From positions 39,416 through 103,415 of the forward strand of contig CATKXX010000006.1 of the NCBI GenBank assembly GCA_949840935.1: a stretch of DNA of 64,000 nt, read 5' to 3'. The DNA comes from an uncultured Acetatifactor sp. GTDB taxonomy: Bacteria > Bacillota > Clostridia > Lachnospirales > Lachnospiraceae. The translations under genes were made by a program, and so were the position numbers. The notes under the pieces are model-generated. The model saw only the letters and a program-made list of their open reading frames with translations, was not told where the DNA came from and ran no database searches. Each line of letters starts with the position of its first letter. Within the stretch, counting starts at the first letter, position 1. This document shows, one piece after another, positions 8,324 through 16,503 of the stretch.

Positions 8324-9193
8324 ATGAGTAGCGTTGCGATTGTAACGGACAGTAACAGCGGTATCACACAGGAACGGGGCAGGGAGTACGGGATACACGT
8401 CCTCCCCATGCCGTTCATGATCAACGACGAAACGTATTTTGAGGACATTGACCTGACCCAGGAGCAGTTTTATGAGAAGCTGATCGACGGGGCGCAGATT
8501 GGCACCAGCCAGCCCTCCCCCGAATCGGTGATGGAGCTTTGGGATAAGCTGTTAAAGGAGTATGACGAGATTGTACACATTCCCATGAGCAGCGGCCTTT
8601 CCGGTTCCTGCCAGTCGGCCATCATGCTGGCACAGGACTATGAAGGCAAAGTCCAGGTAGTCAACAACCAGCGGATTTCCGTTACCCAGCGCCAGTCCTG
8701 TCTGGATGCAAAGCTGCTTGTGGCAAAGGGGATGAACGCCAGGGAAATCAAGGACTTTCTGGAGGAAGACAGATTCAACAGCAGTATCTATATCATGCTG
8801 GATACCTTATACTATCTGAAAAAGGGCGGCAGGATCACCCCTGCGGCGGCGGCCATCGGCACACTGCTCAAGCTGAAGCCGGTACTCCAGATTCAGGGGG
8901 ATAAGCTGGATGCCTTCGCCAAGGCGCGCACCGTCAATCAGGGAAAGGCCACTATGATCAACGCCATCCGCAACGATATCGAGAAGCGCTTCGGCGGGCT
9001 GACCGAGGATAAGCATATCTGGCTGCAGATTGCCCATACCCACAACGAAGCGGCTGCAGAGGCCTTTAAGGAGGAGATTGCGGAGCAATTCCCCGGCTAT
9101 GATATCCATGTGGATCCCCTTTCCTTGAGCGTGGCCTGCCACATCGGCCCCGGGGCGCTGGCCTTTGCCTGCTGTAAGAAGATCGAAGTGTGA
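8324..9193 (+). CDS. DegV family fatty-acid-binding protein (FakB-like)
   Basis: A 289-residue DegV protein. It begins SSVAIVTDSNSGI and contains the conserved TSQPSPE loop and HIPMSSGLSGSCQSA segment that line the fatty-acid head group in FakB structures, plus YYLKKGGRI and LLKLKPVLQ of the second domain. FakB proteins carry the acyl chain and present its carboxylate to FakA for phosphorylation. The gene lies near fakA in this window and is thus a natural partner, though genomes usually have several DegV paralogues with different chain preferences. It follows recG after 69 bases. Confidence 0.9.
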   Translation: MSSVAIVTDSNSGITQERGREYGIHVLPMPFMINDETYFEDIDLTQEQFYEKLIDGAQIGTSQPSPESVMELWDKLLKEYDEIVHIPMSSGLSGSCQSAIMLAQDYEGKVQVVNNQRISVTQRQSCLDAKLLVAKGMNAREIKDFLEEDRFNSSIYIMLDTLYYLKKGGRITPAAAAIGTLLKLKPVLQIQGDKLDAFAKARTVNQGKATMINAIRNDIEKRFGGLTEDKHIWLQIAHTHNEAAAEAFKEEIAEQFPGYDIHVDPLSLSVACHIGPGALAFACCKKIEV

Positions 9194-9240
9194 AAGGAAT
9201 GAAGCGATTCTTCCACAAGTTTCACGGATTCATAGAATAT
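9194..9240 (+). repeat. Short dispersed repeat, copy A
   Basis: About 45 bases directly after the degV stop codon resemble the sequence directly after the parC stop codon (22633-22680). The shared core is AAGGAATGAARCG, then TTCCCACAAGTTTCA (one base shorter here), then an AT-rich tail ending in AATATA. TGAARC and GTTTCA could pair as a weak stem. Confidence 0.5.
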
Positions 9241-9262
9241 ACTAATTATTATGGAGGTTTGC

Positions 9263-10972
9263 ATGGGTGTGAGGGCGGAGCTTCCGGTGGGGATTGAAAA
9301 CTTCGCCAGAATACGCAGGGATGGGTTTTACTATATTGATAAAACAGGATTGATCAAAGACCTTTTGAACAACAGGGCGTATGTAAACCTTTTTACACGT
9401 CCCAGACGTTTTGGGAAAACCCTTAACATGAGTATGCTGAAATATTTCTTTGAAATGGGATGTGACAGCACTCTTTTTGACGGGCTTGAAATATCCGGTG
9501 AAAAGGGTCTCTGTGAGCGCTATATGGGAAAATTCCCGGTCATATCCATCAGCTTAAAGGATGTGAGCGGTATGGATTTTGCCGAAGCAAAAGGGATGCT
9601 GCGCAGAATCACCGGGAAGGAGGCGCTGCGGTTTTCCTGCCTTGCGCAGAGCAGCCGTCTGACAAAAACAGAGCGCACGCAGTATAACGCCATAACCAAT
9701 GTTAACGAAGAAGGCATTTTTACCATGGCGGACGAAGTGCTGAGGGACAGCCTTCTGACTCTGTCACAACTGCTGCAGAAGCACTACGGGCAGAGTGCCG
9801 TCATTTTGATCGATGAATATGACGTGCCCCTTGACAGGGCATGGCGTTTGGGATATTATGACGAAATAGTGGAGCTGCTCCGGGGATTTCTGGGACAGGC
9901 CCTTAAAACAAATGACAGCCTGTACTTTGCGGTTCTTACCGGATGCCTCAGGATTTCAAAGGAAAGTATTTTTACGGGGCTAAACAATTTTAACGTGTTT
10001 ACGGTGAAGGATGTCCCTTACAATGAATATTTCGGTTTTACCGACGGGGAAGTACGCCGGCTGCTGGCAGATTATGAGTGGATGGAGTATTATAACGTCC
10101 TGAAAGAATGGTATGACGGATACCGGTTCGGCAATGCGGAAATATACTGCCCCTGGGATGTGATCAGCTACTGCCATGCATTAAAGATGGATCCTTCCGC
10201 AAGGCCGCAGAATTACTGGGTCAATACCAGCAGTAACGACATCATCAGGCGGTTTGTGGGCAAGGCCAGGGCAGGCACCCGCAATGAGCTGGAACAGCTG
10301 ATCGCGGGCGGAAGCGTTAACAAAAAGATACATCAGGAGCTGACATATAGAGACCTGGATTCCGATATCGACCATTTGTGGAGCCTGCTCTTTACAACGG
10401 GGTACCTGACCCGGTACGGGGATGTTGACAGAGAGGAAAATGACGATTTTGTCCCGCTTGCCATTCCCAACAGGGAGATACGGTGGATATTTACGGAACA
10501 GATCCGCCAGTGGTTTCAGGAGGAAACGGCCCGGGACAGTAAAGGGCTGGACAGTTTCTGCAGGGCTTTCCAGGAAAATGATGTGGCGGCCATTGAGAAG
10601 GGATTTAACGCCTATCTGAAAAAGACAATCAGCATCCGGGACACAGGTGTGAAGAAAGACCGGAAAGAAAACTTCTATCATGGTATTTTGTTGGGGCTTC
10701 TGAGCCATATGGATGACTGGAATATCCGTTCCAACGCAGAGACGGGGGAGGGCTACAGTGATATCACAGTGGAGATTGAGGGGGAGGAAACCGGTATCGT
10801 CATAGAATTGAAATACGCCGAAAACGCACAGTTTGACGCTGCGTGCGAGAAAGCGGTAAAGCAGATCAGGGATAAAAACTATGAGGAGCTGCTGATAAAC
10901 GATGGGATGAAAACGATTTATTGTTACGGGATTGCGTGTTATAAAAAGCGCTGTAAGGTCATTCCCGGATAA
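9263..10972 (+). CDS. AAA-ATPase-like protein with C-terminal PD-(D/E)XK nuclease domain
   Basis: A 569-residue protein of the AAA-ATPase_like (PF09820) plus PDDEXK_9 (PF08011) type, common and often multicopy in gut Clostridia and Bacteroidetes. The start at 9263 is preferred because GGAGG (9253-9257) precedes it well, while the ATG 12 bases upstream has no such site. Family marks are PVGIENFARIRRDGFYYIDKT, the FTRPRRFGKTLNMS segment with a Walker-like RRFGKT, VILIDEYDVPLD (Walker B) and, near the end, FYHGILLGLL and GIVIELKYAE (nuclease core). The biological role is unknown; a mobile-element or defence role is often suspected. A decayed relative sits at 36157-36479. Confidence 0.88.
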   Translation: MGVRAELPVGIENFARIRRDGFYYIDKTGLIKDLLNNRAYVNLFTRPRRFGKTLNMSMLKYFFEMGCDSTLFDGLEISGEKGLCERYMGKFPVISISLKDVSGMDFAEAKGMLRRITGKEALRFSCLAQSSRLTKTERTQYNAITNVNEEGIFTMADEVLRDSLLTLSQLLQKHYGQSAVILIDEYDVPLDRAWRLGYYDEIVELLRGFLGQALKTNDSLYFAVLTGCLRISKESIFTGLNNFNVFTVKDVPYNEYFGFTDGEVRRLLADYEWMEYYNVLKEWYDGYRFGNAEIYCPWDVISYCHALKMDPSARPQNYWVNTSSNDIIRRFVGKARAGTRNELEQLIAGGSVNKKIHQELTYRDLDSDIDHLWSLLFTTGYLTRYGDVDREENDDFVPLAIPNREIRWIFTEQIRQWFQEETARDSKGLDSFCRAFQENDVAAIEKGFNAYLKKTISIRDTGVKKDRKENFYHGILLGLLSHMDDWNIRSNAETGEGYSDITVEIEGEETGIVIELKYAENAQFDAACEKAVKQIRDKNYEELLINDGMKTIYCYGIACYKKRCKVIPG

Positions 10973-10974
10973 CA

Positions 10975-11040
10975 AATTGTCACTTTGTGACAATTGCAAG
11001 AATGCTTCGCATTCTTGTGAATGTACGCACCTTACGGTGC
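10975..11040. repeat. Three consecutive short inverted repeats
   Basis: Downstream of the AAA-ATPase-like gene are three back-to-back palindromes: AATTGTCAC-TTT-GTGACAATT (10975-10995), CAAGAATGC-TTC-GCATTCTTG (10997-11017), both perfect 9-bp arms with a 3-base loop, and GCACC-TTAC-GGTGC (11027-11040). None has a T tract of its own; a terminator follows at 11062. Confidence 0.85.
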
Positions 11041-11061
11041 AGTTTCCTATAAGGTAAAAAA

Positions 11062-11101
11062 GCATACCGCAGAGACAATTGCCGCGCGGTATGCCTTTTT
11101 T
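11062..11101 (+). terminator. Bidirectional terminator
   Basis: GCATACCGC (11062-11070) pairs with GCGGTATGC (11086-11094), followed by six T and preceded by six A, so it can act on both strands. It lies between the convergent AAA-ATPase-like gene and the small minus-strand gene at 11154-11330. Confidence 0.8.
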
Positions 11102-11153
11102 GACTGACTGCCTTTCTGCTCGGAGAGGACTTTGACTTCACGCGTCTGGAATG

Positions 11154-11330
11154 CTATTCGGCTCTGACCGGAGGCTGCTGATAGAGCTTTCGGTTGATCT
11201 CTTTTTTCAGGATTTCAATTTCTTCCATGGCAGCCTTTTCGCCGCCGTTTTTTAAACAGCGCTCTATCCGCTCTATTGCAGAAAGCTGGTCAAACAGATA
11301 TCCGTTGTATTCTTTTTCGTTTGTAGGCAT
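11154..11330 (-). CDS. Small hypothetical protein, 58 residues
   Basis: A 58-codon minus-strand gene beginning MPTNEKEYNGYLFDQL and ending YQQPPVRAE. An excellent ribosome-binding site (GAGGAGGTGG) lies about 7 bases before its ATG. The predicted product is a charged helix (residues about 12-50), probably coiled coil, without cysteines beyond C25, signal or membrane segment. It diverges from the MerR-methyltransferase gene and converges on the terminator at 11062-11101. No family is recognised. The ribosome-binding site, full open frame and flanking terminator together make it a credible gene. Confidence 0.72.
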   Translation of the reverse strand: MPTNEKEYNGYLFDQLSAIERIERCLKNGGEKAAMEEIEILKKEINRKLYQQPPVRAE

Positions 11331-11427
11331 ATTTCGTCCACCTCCTCACACTGAAAAACCATTCCCGTTGTTTTCTTATTGTATCATAAACAATCCACGA
11401 TATCCATACTTTCAGACATATTTCTTC

Positions 11428-11458
11428 TTGACCCTTCCCTTGGGTGACCCTTTATAAT
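11428..11458 (+). promoter_or_regulatory. MerR-type promoter with 19-bp spacer
   Basis: TTGACC (-35, 11428-11433) and TATAAT (-10, 11453-11458) are separated by 19 bases, the over-long spacing that MerR-family activators correct by twisting DNA. The spacer contains CCCTTGGG at its centre and flanking ACCCT elements, an imperfect operator. It directly precedes the MerR-fusion gene, so autoregulation is likely. Confidence 0.75.
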
Positions 11459-11502
11459 GTACCTTAAGAACGATTCCAAATCTTTGAAAGGTGGGTTAAT
11501 TC

Positions 11503-12753
11503 ATGAAGGAAAAACTGTACACTGCCGGGGAGATTGCAAAGCTGACAGGGGTTTCCCTGCGCACCATCCGCTTTTACGACGAAAAGGGGCTGTTAAAGCC
11601 TGTCGCGCATTCGGAAGCGGGATACCGGTATTATGACCGGGACTGTGTGGAAAAGCTCCAGAGGATCCTGATCCTGAAATACCTTGGATTTTCCCTGCAT
11701 CAGATAGAGGGGATGATCCGGACGGAAGGGAATGCGCCGGGCATACCGACTGCCCCGGAAAAAAGGAATGAGCCGGACGGGCCGGAGGGAATAGACGCCC
11801 ATCTGGCAGAGCAGAAATCCCTCCTTCTGCAGCGGAAAAACCGGCTGGATGAAATGATCTCCACCATTGAAATTATGGAAAAATGCAGCGGAGAGGAGAG
11901 ATGGGATTATCTGCTGCGGCTGTTGAACCTCTTGACAGACGAGGAGAAGATAAGGCAGCAGTATGAGACTCCCGACAATCTGGAACGGCGGATCCGGATA
12001 CATGATTACAGCACCAGCCCCCAGGACTGGATGGACTGGGTATACGAAAGGCTGCGCCTGCAGCCCGGGGACAGGGTTCTGGAGCTTGGCTGCGGGAACG
12101 GTAAGCTGTGGCAGAGCAATGTTCACCGGCTGCCCCGGGGACTGCATCTGACCCTCACCGACCGGTCGGAGGGAATGTTGGCGCAGATACAGGAAAATTT
12201 AACCCCTTATGAAAAGCTGTTAAAAGAAAAGGGGATTCAGGCAGAATATCATGTCATGGACGCGGATGAGCTGCGGCTGAAGGAAGACAGTTATGACATT
12301 ATTATCGCTAATCACATGCTGTACCATGTGAAAAACAGGGAAGAATGCCTGCGTGAAATCAGGTCGGCGCTGAAGGCTTCCGGCACTTTTTTCTGTTCCA
12401 CCATCGGCAACAATCATATGAAGGAGCTGCATGAGATCGTTTCTTCCTTTGACAAACGGATTGAAATGCCCTTTTCCAGGCTGACCACAGGATTTCGGCT
12501 GGAAAACGGGGAAGCCCAGCTGAAAAAAATATTTCCTGTGGTGGAGTGTGAACGGCAGGAAAATGACCTGGTCGTGGACAATGCGGAGGCCATTTATGAT
12601 TATGTGTATTCCTATCCCGGAAACGCCCCCTGTATCCTGGAACAGCGGGGGGAGGAATTTCGGAAGCTGTTGGAGGAATTGTTAAAACGGGAAGGCGCGG
12701 TCTATATACGGAAGGATACGGGGATGTTTATCTGCAGGAAGGCCATCCGGTAA
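11503..12753 (+). CDS. MerR-family regulator fused to a SAM-dependent methyltransferase
   Basis: A 416-residue two-domain protein. Residues 4-75 are a MerR winged helix (YTAGEIAKLTGVSLRTIRFYDEKGLL, then SEAGYRYYD). Residues about 100-135 form the dimerisation helix. Residues about 165-412 are a class I methyltransferase: VLELGCGNGKLW is the SAM-binding motif I, LTDRS follows, and DIIIANHMLYHVK is the family's motif IV/post-loop. In MerR proteins the C-terminal domain senses the signal; here an enzyme domain takes that place, so it may sense its substrate or SAM, or be a real bifunctional enzyme. The ribosome-binding site (GAAAGGTGG) is good, and the 19-bp-spacer promoter is its own. Confidence 0.85.
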   Translation: MKEKLYTAGEIAKLTGVSLRTIRFYDEKGLLKPVAHSEAGYRYYDRDCVEKLQRILILKYLGFSLHQIEGMIRTEGNAPGIPTAPEKRNEPDGPEGIDAHLAEQKSLLLQRKNRLDEMISTIEIMEKCSGEERWDYLLRLLNLLTDEEKIRQQYETPDNLERRIRIHDYSTSPQDWMDWVYERLRLQPGDRVLELGCGNGKLWQSNVHRLPRGLHLTLTDRSEGMLAQIQENLTPYEKLLKEKGIQAEYHVMDADELRLKEDSYDIIIANHMLYHVKNREECLREIRSALKASGTFFCSTIGNNHMKELHEIVSSFDKRIEMPFSRLTTGFRLENGEAQLKKIFPVVECERQENDLVVDNAEAIYDYVYSYPGNAPCILEQRGEEFRKLLEELLKREGAVYIRKDTGMFICRKAIR

Positions 12754-12864
12754 ATTTATACAGGCCATTGTGAAAAGCTGAATCGGAGCGCCCAAAGTCT
12801 GTTTGCCAAATGTGGGCTTCGCAATTACCTGAAAAATATTGAAATATAGAGGAGAAAACAGAAG

Positions 12865-13716
12865 ATGATCGATATCGGCAATATGTCAAACAAAGCCCTG
12901 ATAAAGGAACAGTACAAAAGTACGGATAGCCTTAAGCTTCGGAAGAGCCTGCATGAAAAATACAGCGTCAATGAAACAGGGTTTCAAAGGTGGATGTTTG
13001 ACCAGTATCCATTCCGTGCAGGGATGAAGGTTCTGGAGCTGGGTAGCGGAAGAGGCGAGTTGTGGGATTACTATTTTGAAAATGATGCCCTTCAGAAGCT
13101 TAAGATGGACATTACATTGTCAGATTTCTCGGACGGGATGACAGAACATTTGCGGCACAGTTATTCCGGCAGGGGTGTTTCTGTGAGAAAAGTGGATATA
13201 CTGGATATACCCTTTGGGGATGATACCTTTGACCTTATCATAGCCAATTCCATGTTGTACCATGTGAAGGATATTGGTTCGGCCCTCTCAGAGGTAAGGC
13301 GGGTTTTGAAAACAGACGGCCTGTTTTTCTGCTCCACATTCGGGACAAACGGCATGACGCAGTTTCTGTATCATGCGATGGATGAGCTTGGTATTCCGTA
13401 TGAACATAAATCCAATATATCCTTTACATTACAAAATGGAATACAGCTGCTGGAAAAACAGTTTGACAGAGTGGAGCGGCGTGATTATGAGGATGCGCTG
13501 GAGATCGAGGACGTCAGAGATTATCTGGATTATATCTATTCCATGGCCTCTCTGCAGGGACTTGACAGGGGGAAATATGATGTCCTGTTTCATTATTTTA
13601 ATTCCAGAAAAGTAAACGGCTCCCTCCATGTGCCCAAAGAATATGGGATGTTTGTGGCCGGAAGGCGGTATGGCGGGAATCATGATCCTGTCAAAACCCA
13701 ATTTCACATGCAATGA
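12865..13716 (+). CDS. SAM-dependent methyltransferase, paralogue of the MerR-fused domain
   Basis: A 283-residue class I methyltransferase. Motif I is VLELGSGRGELWDYY, and DLIIANSMLYHVKDIGSALSEVRRVLK closely resembles the equivalent stretch of the MerR fusion upstream (IIIANHMLYHVKNREECLREIRSALK); both also share an FFCST segment and a late DYxYS motif. The two are therefore paralogues in tandem, 111 bases apart on the same strand. AGAGGAG before the ATG is a good ribosome-binding site. The substrate is unknown; small-molecule methylation is a fair guess for this subgroup. Co-regulation by the upstream MerR domain is plausible. Confidence 0.82.
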   Translation: MIDIGNMSNKALIKEQYKSTDSLKLRKSLHEKYSVNETGFQRWMFDQYPFRAGMKVLELGSGRGELWDYYFENDALQKLKMDITLSDFSDGMTEHLRHSYSGRGVSVRKVDILDIPFGDDTFDLIIANSMLYHVKDIGSALSEVRRVLKTDGLFFCSTFGTNGMTQFLYHAMDELGIPYEHKSNISFTLQNGIQLLEKQFDRVERRDYEDALEIEDVRDYLDYIYSMASLQGLDRGKYDVLFHYFNSRKVNGSLHVPKEYGMFVAGRRYGGNHDPVKTQFHMQ

Positions 13717-13767
13717 GCCAAATCCCAGGACACCCGCACCCGGGGATTCTGTACAAATACCTTTTCG

Positions 13768-14139
13768 TTATGGGTTCAGGGTTCTCTGACGGAATTCTTC
13801 CCGAAGCTTCGCGTTTTCTTCTGCTAATTTATTGATTTCTTCCGTCTGCTTTACGTTTACTTCCACTTGTTTATTGATTTCTTCCGACAGCTTAATGAGT
13901 TCATCTACAATCTGAATGCGCATTCCGCCTACCTCCGGATCTTTCTTTACAGTTTCAACCATCCTGTGAATCTCCCGCAGCTCGTCATTTACTGCATTTT
14001 CGCAGGTCGTGTTTTCCATATAGTGCAGCAGCTGTCTGACAGCCTCGCTGGGAATGCCTTCTGTCCCTTTCGTATAGAGGAACAGGGTGCTTGCCCCGTC
14101 CTCATATGTGGCGGAAAGAAAAGGGGTATGAAAGTACAT
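13768..14139 (-). pseudogene. Rpn/PD-(D/E)XK transposase-nuclease remnant (C-terminal part)
   Basis: A 123-residue frame resembling only the C-terminal portion of Rpn family recombination-promoting nucleases (PDDEXK_2 type). Recognisable parts are DGASTLFLYTKG, then EAVRQLLHYMENTTCENAVNDELREIHRMVETVKKDPEV, then a heptad-rich coiled coil. The N-terminal catalytic nuclease domain (about 180 residues) is missing, and an in-frame TGA lies nine bases before the ATG. I read it as a truncated remnant rather than a working gene; expression as a short coiled-coil protein cannot be excluded. Confidence 0.6.
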
Positions 14140-14417
14140 GCCATTTCATTCCCTGCAATCCGCTATCTTTTTATTCATACAGGGATCGTCAGCTGAAATG
14201 GTCTGAAATGTTCCTTGAAGTGCTTTTCATTTAGATGATTTCCCGGATATGTATTTCCATTATAACAGGGGACATATCAGATGTCAAATATTTTTATACA
14301 ATAAGACGAATTAAAAAGTAATGCGCTAAAAGGCAATTCCAGGTTACTTTCCGCCTCTGCGCGACTGTACCGGGAGTGAAAATACTACAGGAATTATGCA
14401 GGATTACAAGAAGGACG
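14140..14417. other. Non-coding spacer
   Basis: Together with the promoter and leader that follow, this makes a gap of about 357 bases without a supported gene. It is AT-rich toward 14280-14320. Its left part would have held the missing N-terminus of the Rpn-like gene, but no recognisable residue of it remains. I see no tRNA, riboswitch or terminator here. Confidence 0.5.
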
Positions 14418-14446
14418 TTGACTTTTCCCTGCTTTAGACATAAGAT
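14418..14446 (+). promoter_or_regulatory. SigA-type promoter for the HAD gene
   Basis: TTGACT (-35) and TAAGAT (-10) lie 17 bases apart, about 50 bases before the HAD phosphatase start codon. Confidence 0.55.
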
Positions 14447-14496
14447 TTAGTAAAGTAATACCAATAAGAGCGGCAGGGAGAAGGAGACCGATCAGC

Positions 14497-15264
14497 GTGA
14501 AAAGTGTTAGAGTGAAAGTGATCATAACGGATTTAGACAGAACTCTGCTTCATACGGATAAAACGATATCCGAATACACCTGCTCCGTATTGAAGCAATG
14601 CCGCCGCAGGGGGATGCTCCTCATGGCGGCAACCGCACGCCCGGAAAGAGCAATCTTATCCTACTGTGAGCAGATTGGTTTTGACGCCGTGACCACTTTA
14701 AACGGCGCAAGGATCATCCTGCCCCACGGCACAATTGAAAACGGTATCGCTCCCTCCAGCGTAAAAAGCATCCTGCAAAAGGTCATCAGGATTCCCGGTA
14801 TTGTCCTGTCGCTGGAAACCGCAGAAGGCATCTTTTCCAACGTTCCAATACCGGAATGGAATTCTACGGTCTATAAAGGATTTCCTGCCCTGCCCACAGA
14901 AAGCGAAGTCTATAAAATCCTGCTGAGCAGCAGGAAGAACATACAGGCGGAAATGGAGAAAATCCTCACAGAGGATACTTATATGACTGTGGCGGAGGGG
15001 ACTCTGATACAGATCATGAGCGCCGCGGCGACCAAATGGAACGGGATCAGGGCCATGCTGGAAGCAACAGGCATCCGGCCGGAGGATACGGTATATTTCG
15101 GGGATGACAATGACGATATAGAGCCCATTAAAAATTGCGGTGTGGGCGTTGCCGTGTCCAACGCCATCGAAAGGGTACTGGAAGCCGCGGATCATGTGAC
15201 GGAGAGTAACGATATGGACGGAGTGGCCCGGTATATTAAAAGGTACCTGCTTTCTGAACAGTGA
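14497..15264 (+). CDS. HAD-superfamily hydrolase, Cof/IIB type
   Basis: A 255-residue HAD phosphatase of subfamily IIB (Cof-like). Motif I is ITDLDRTLL (nucleophile and acid/base Asp), motif II is ATARP, the motif III lysine is probably in AATKWNGI, and motif IV is YFGDDNDDIEPI. The cap domain lies between motifs II and III. Such enzymes dephosphorylate sugar phosphates, pyridoxal phosphate or flavin intermediates; the substrate is not readable. The start is GTG with AGAAGGAGA about 9 bases upstream. It has its own promoter at 14418-14446. Confidence 0.88.
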   Translation: MKSVRVKVIITDLDRTLLHTDKTISEYTCSVLKQCRRRGMLLMAATARPERAILSYCEQIGFDAVTTLNGARIILPHGTIENGIAPSSVKSILQKVIRIPGIVLSLETAEGIFSNVPIPEWNSTVYKGFPALPTESEVYKILLSSRKNIQAEMEKILTEDTYMTVAEGTLIQIMSAAATKWNGIRAMLEATGIRPEDTVYFGDDNDDIEPIKNCGVGVAVSNAIERVLEAADHVTESNDMDGVARYIKRYLLSEQ

Positions 15265-15299
15265 ATGAAAGCGGCATCTTGGGCCGAAAGGAAAGCGTA

Positions 15300-15737
15300 A
15301 TGCGGAAATTCAGAAAAATAGTGGTCGATCAGGTAGAATATAAATGGCTTTTTCGGTATGATGATCATAATTACAGTAATTGCCCCTATCTGCTGATAGC
15401 AGAGAAATCTTCTTCAGAAAAAACCTGGTGTATTCATTTCCCGACAGCAGAACATTTTTTATATAACATCGGGTTTCCCGCGAAATTCCGTGGGGAAAAG
15501 GTTGTGATCAATCTAAACCGGCCCTTCTATGTTTCCCAGATCATAAAGTATTGTAGAAACAGGGAAGAAAAAATTCCGCAGGCACAAACCTGTTATACAC
15601 GAAAGCAGGGCAAAAACAGAACAGGAATAAAGCGCAGATATAAATACTTAGACGGAATCGAAATTTTACGACAGTCGGGATATGACATAAACAGAAGGTT
15701 TACGTATAAAATGGATGGGAATATGGGAACCGGCTGA
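15300..15737 (+). CDS. Hypothetical protein, 145 residues
   Basis: A basic protein beginning MRKFRKIVVDQVEYKWLFRYDDHNY. The ATG at 15300 is chosen because AAAGGAAAG precedes it; an in-frame GTG at 15261 overlaps the end of the HAD gene but lacks such a site. The first 95 residues look like a mixed alpha/beta domain. The last 45 are very basic (RKQGKNRTGIKRRYKY) and may bind nucleic acid. No signal or membrane segment is present, and I do not recognise a family. The gene continues the HAD-exonuclease run with short gaps, so co-transcription is likely. Confidence 0.6.
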   Translation: MRKFRKIVVDQVEYKWLFRYDDHNYSNCPYLLIAEKSSSEKTWCIHFPTAEHFLYNIGFPAKFRGEKVVINLNRPFYVSQIIKYCRNREEKIPQAQTCYTRKQGKNRTGIKRRYKYLDGIEILRQSGYDINRRFTYKMDGNMGTG

Positions 15738-15784
15738 AGCTTATGGGATGTATGGCAGGCGGACGAAAGAAAAGGGAAAACACT

Positions 15785-16393
15785 ATGGATAAATTTGCGG
15801 TCATTGATACGGAGACTAACTGGAACGACGAGGTCATGTCCATCGGCGTGATCATCGCCGATCAGGGAACCATGGAGAAAACGGATTCGGTATATTATAT
15901 CCTCGACCCGGAATACCGGGTGGGCGGGATGTACTCCCATGAACTGCGCCCCGACGACAGGGACGTCAGGGTCACAGACAGGAGACAGGCACTGACAGAG
16001 ATCAAAAGCTGGCTGCAAGACTCTCATGTGCGGAAGCTTTTCGCTTACAACGCGTCCTTTGACAGGAATCACCTGCCGGAATACGCGGATTTTGAGTGGT
16101 ATGATATTATGCGCCTGGCCGCGTACCGCCAGTACAATCCTGCTATACCGGATTCCGCGGACTGTTACAAGACGGGGAGGATGAAATGGGGATACGGCGT
16201 TGAAAGTGTGCTGCGGATGCTCCGCGGAGACAGGTGCTACAGCGAAACCCACAATGCAGTCCTGGACGCGCTGGACGAGCTGGAAATCATGCGTCTTATG
16301 GGGCATGGGCTGGAAGCGTATGAGATTGCGCTGCTTTCTTGCGGAAAAGGTAAAATAAGCCCAAAGGCGGTCTTCACAACATATGACAACTGA
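15785..16393 (+). CDS. DEDDh 3'-5' exonuclease domain protein
   Basis: A 202-residue exonuclease-fold protein. The start at 15785 (MDKFAVIDTETN) follows AAAAGGGAAAA and places ExoI motif residues at D7 and E9. YNASFDRNHL gives the second acidic motif and ETHNAVLDALDELEIM the HxxxxD motif, as in DnaQ/epsilon-like DEDDh enzymes that remove 3' nucleotides from DNA or RNA. It stands alone rather than inside a polymerase. Its role (proofreading, RNA turnover or mobile-element related) is not determined. It ends 110 bases before parE. Confidence 0.8.
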   Translation: MDKFAVIDTETNWNDEVMSIGVIIADQGTMEKTDSVYYILDPEYRVGGMYSHELRPDDRDVRVTDRRQALTEIKSWLQDSHVRKLFAYNASFDRNHLPEYADFEWYDIMRLAAYRQYNPAIPDSADCYKTGRMKWGYGVESVLRMLRGDRCYSETHNAVLDALDELEIMRLMGHGLEAYEIALLSCGKGKISPKAVFTTYDN

Positions 16394-16430
16394 AATGTTA
16401 CGATAATCGAACATACTTTTGGCTTTCCCA

Positions 16431-16459
16431 TTTACAAAATAAACTATTTGTGTTAGAAT
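16431..16459 (+). promoter_or_regulatory. Promoter for parE
   Basis: TTTACA (-35) and TAGAAT (-10) are 17 bases apart and lie 45 bases before the parE start codon, with AAGGAG as ribosome-binding site. Confidence 0.6.
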
Positions 16460-16503
16460 ATGACCTGTGATTATGCAAAGTATGAAATAAGGAGAATTTT
16501 CCA

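Noticed and set aside
16408..16421. LexA-like box upstream of parE
   Set aside because: It matches the Gram-positive consensus except at two positions, one in the conserved GTTC half, and topoisomerase IV is not a usual SOS gene.
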